Positions 63,851 to 64,000 of a stretch of 64,000 bases of DNA are shown here, in pieces. The DNA is from Cephalopachus bancanus (taxonomy: Eukaryota > Chordata > Mammalia > Primates > Tarsiidae). The stretch spans positions 590,224 through 654,223 of the forward strand of contig JAPVLO010000968.1 in assembly GCA_027257055.1 (NCBI GenBank). The letters are read 5' to 3'. The translations under genes were made by a program, and so were the position numbers. The notes under the pieces are model-generated. The model worked only from the letters and a program-made list of their open reading frames with translations. It was not told the origin of the DNA and searched no databases. Positions within the stretch are counted from its first letter, which is position 1, and each line of letters opens with the position of its first letter.

Positions 63851-64000
63851 AAAAGCTGCTTTCCCTGGATGGCTAGTTTGGTTCGGAGATTTGAATACAT
63901 CTCACAGCCTCTGTGCTCGCTTTCATTTTAACTTTTCTCCCCCCATACCACCTTTCCTCTTGTTATTTCTCTTCTGTCAATATCATCTAAGCAATTCACC
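63851..64000. other. Single-copy sequence to the window edge
   Basis: Nothing identified. Confidence 0.5.

Noticed and set aside
1..64000. CRISPR arrays, bacterial operons, phage or plasmid functions
   Set aside because: Repeat content (Alu, L1, MIR, L2) is purely mammalian; no regularly spaced direct repeats or prokaryotic gene organisation were seen.

Overview
This window is mammalian, and specifically primate, nuclear DNA. It is AT-rich and dominated by interspersed repeats. I recognise no intact protein-coding gene, rRNA or tRNA. The evidence for a primate is a set of about ten dimeric or half-dimeric Alu elements. They share an unusual variant (head GGCTCAGCCTGTAATCC, linker TACAATAAATCAAAAA, tail GAGTTGGAGTCTCACTC when read in reverse) that is not a standard human AluJ/S/Y, nor the lemur/loris type as I know it. 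A non-anthropoid haplorhine such as a tarsier is my best guess, but that is inference. The window is most simply an intergenic region or a very large intron.

Layout. 1-4335: the 5' half of an L1 on the minus strand, running off the left edge and carrying an Alu. 4336-6180: older L1, simple repeats and two Alus. 6.2-19 kb: mostly single-copy DNA with old MIR, L2 and hAT fragments, one Alu, TG and ATCT microsatellites, two alternating purine-pyrimidine palindromes, and a tiny L1 tail that appears to carry transduced flanking DNA. 19.6-30.9 kb: two L1 elements head to tail on the minus strand. The second (24647-30940) is full length with 10-bp target-site duplications and an Alu inside its ORF1.

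31-38 kb: old L2, MIR, a mariner transposase fossil nested in a MIR, and an Alu nested in an L2. 38.4-39.9 kb: a candidate regulatory element with a perfect Maf-type site, then a patchwork of duplicated blocks and MIR copies holding the longest non-L1 open frame. 41.9-46.2 kb: DNA-transposon and LTR fossils, including a Tigger-type element nested in an LTR and a probable solo LTR with TATA box and polyadenylation signal. 46.7-62.5 kb: MIR, L2 and several L1 insertions. Two of these L1s have a 5' inversion (twin priming), and one has a duplicated 3' end. 62.5-64 kb: single-copy sequence ending in a GC-richer block that may be a conserved non-coding element.

The only coding-like sequence is decayed L1 ORF1/ORF2 and a mariner transposase remnant. 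The interest lies in insertion mechanisms and nesting order: precise target-site duplications at several loci let one read the history of the region. I found no credible new biological system.
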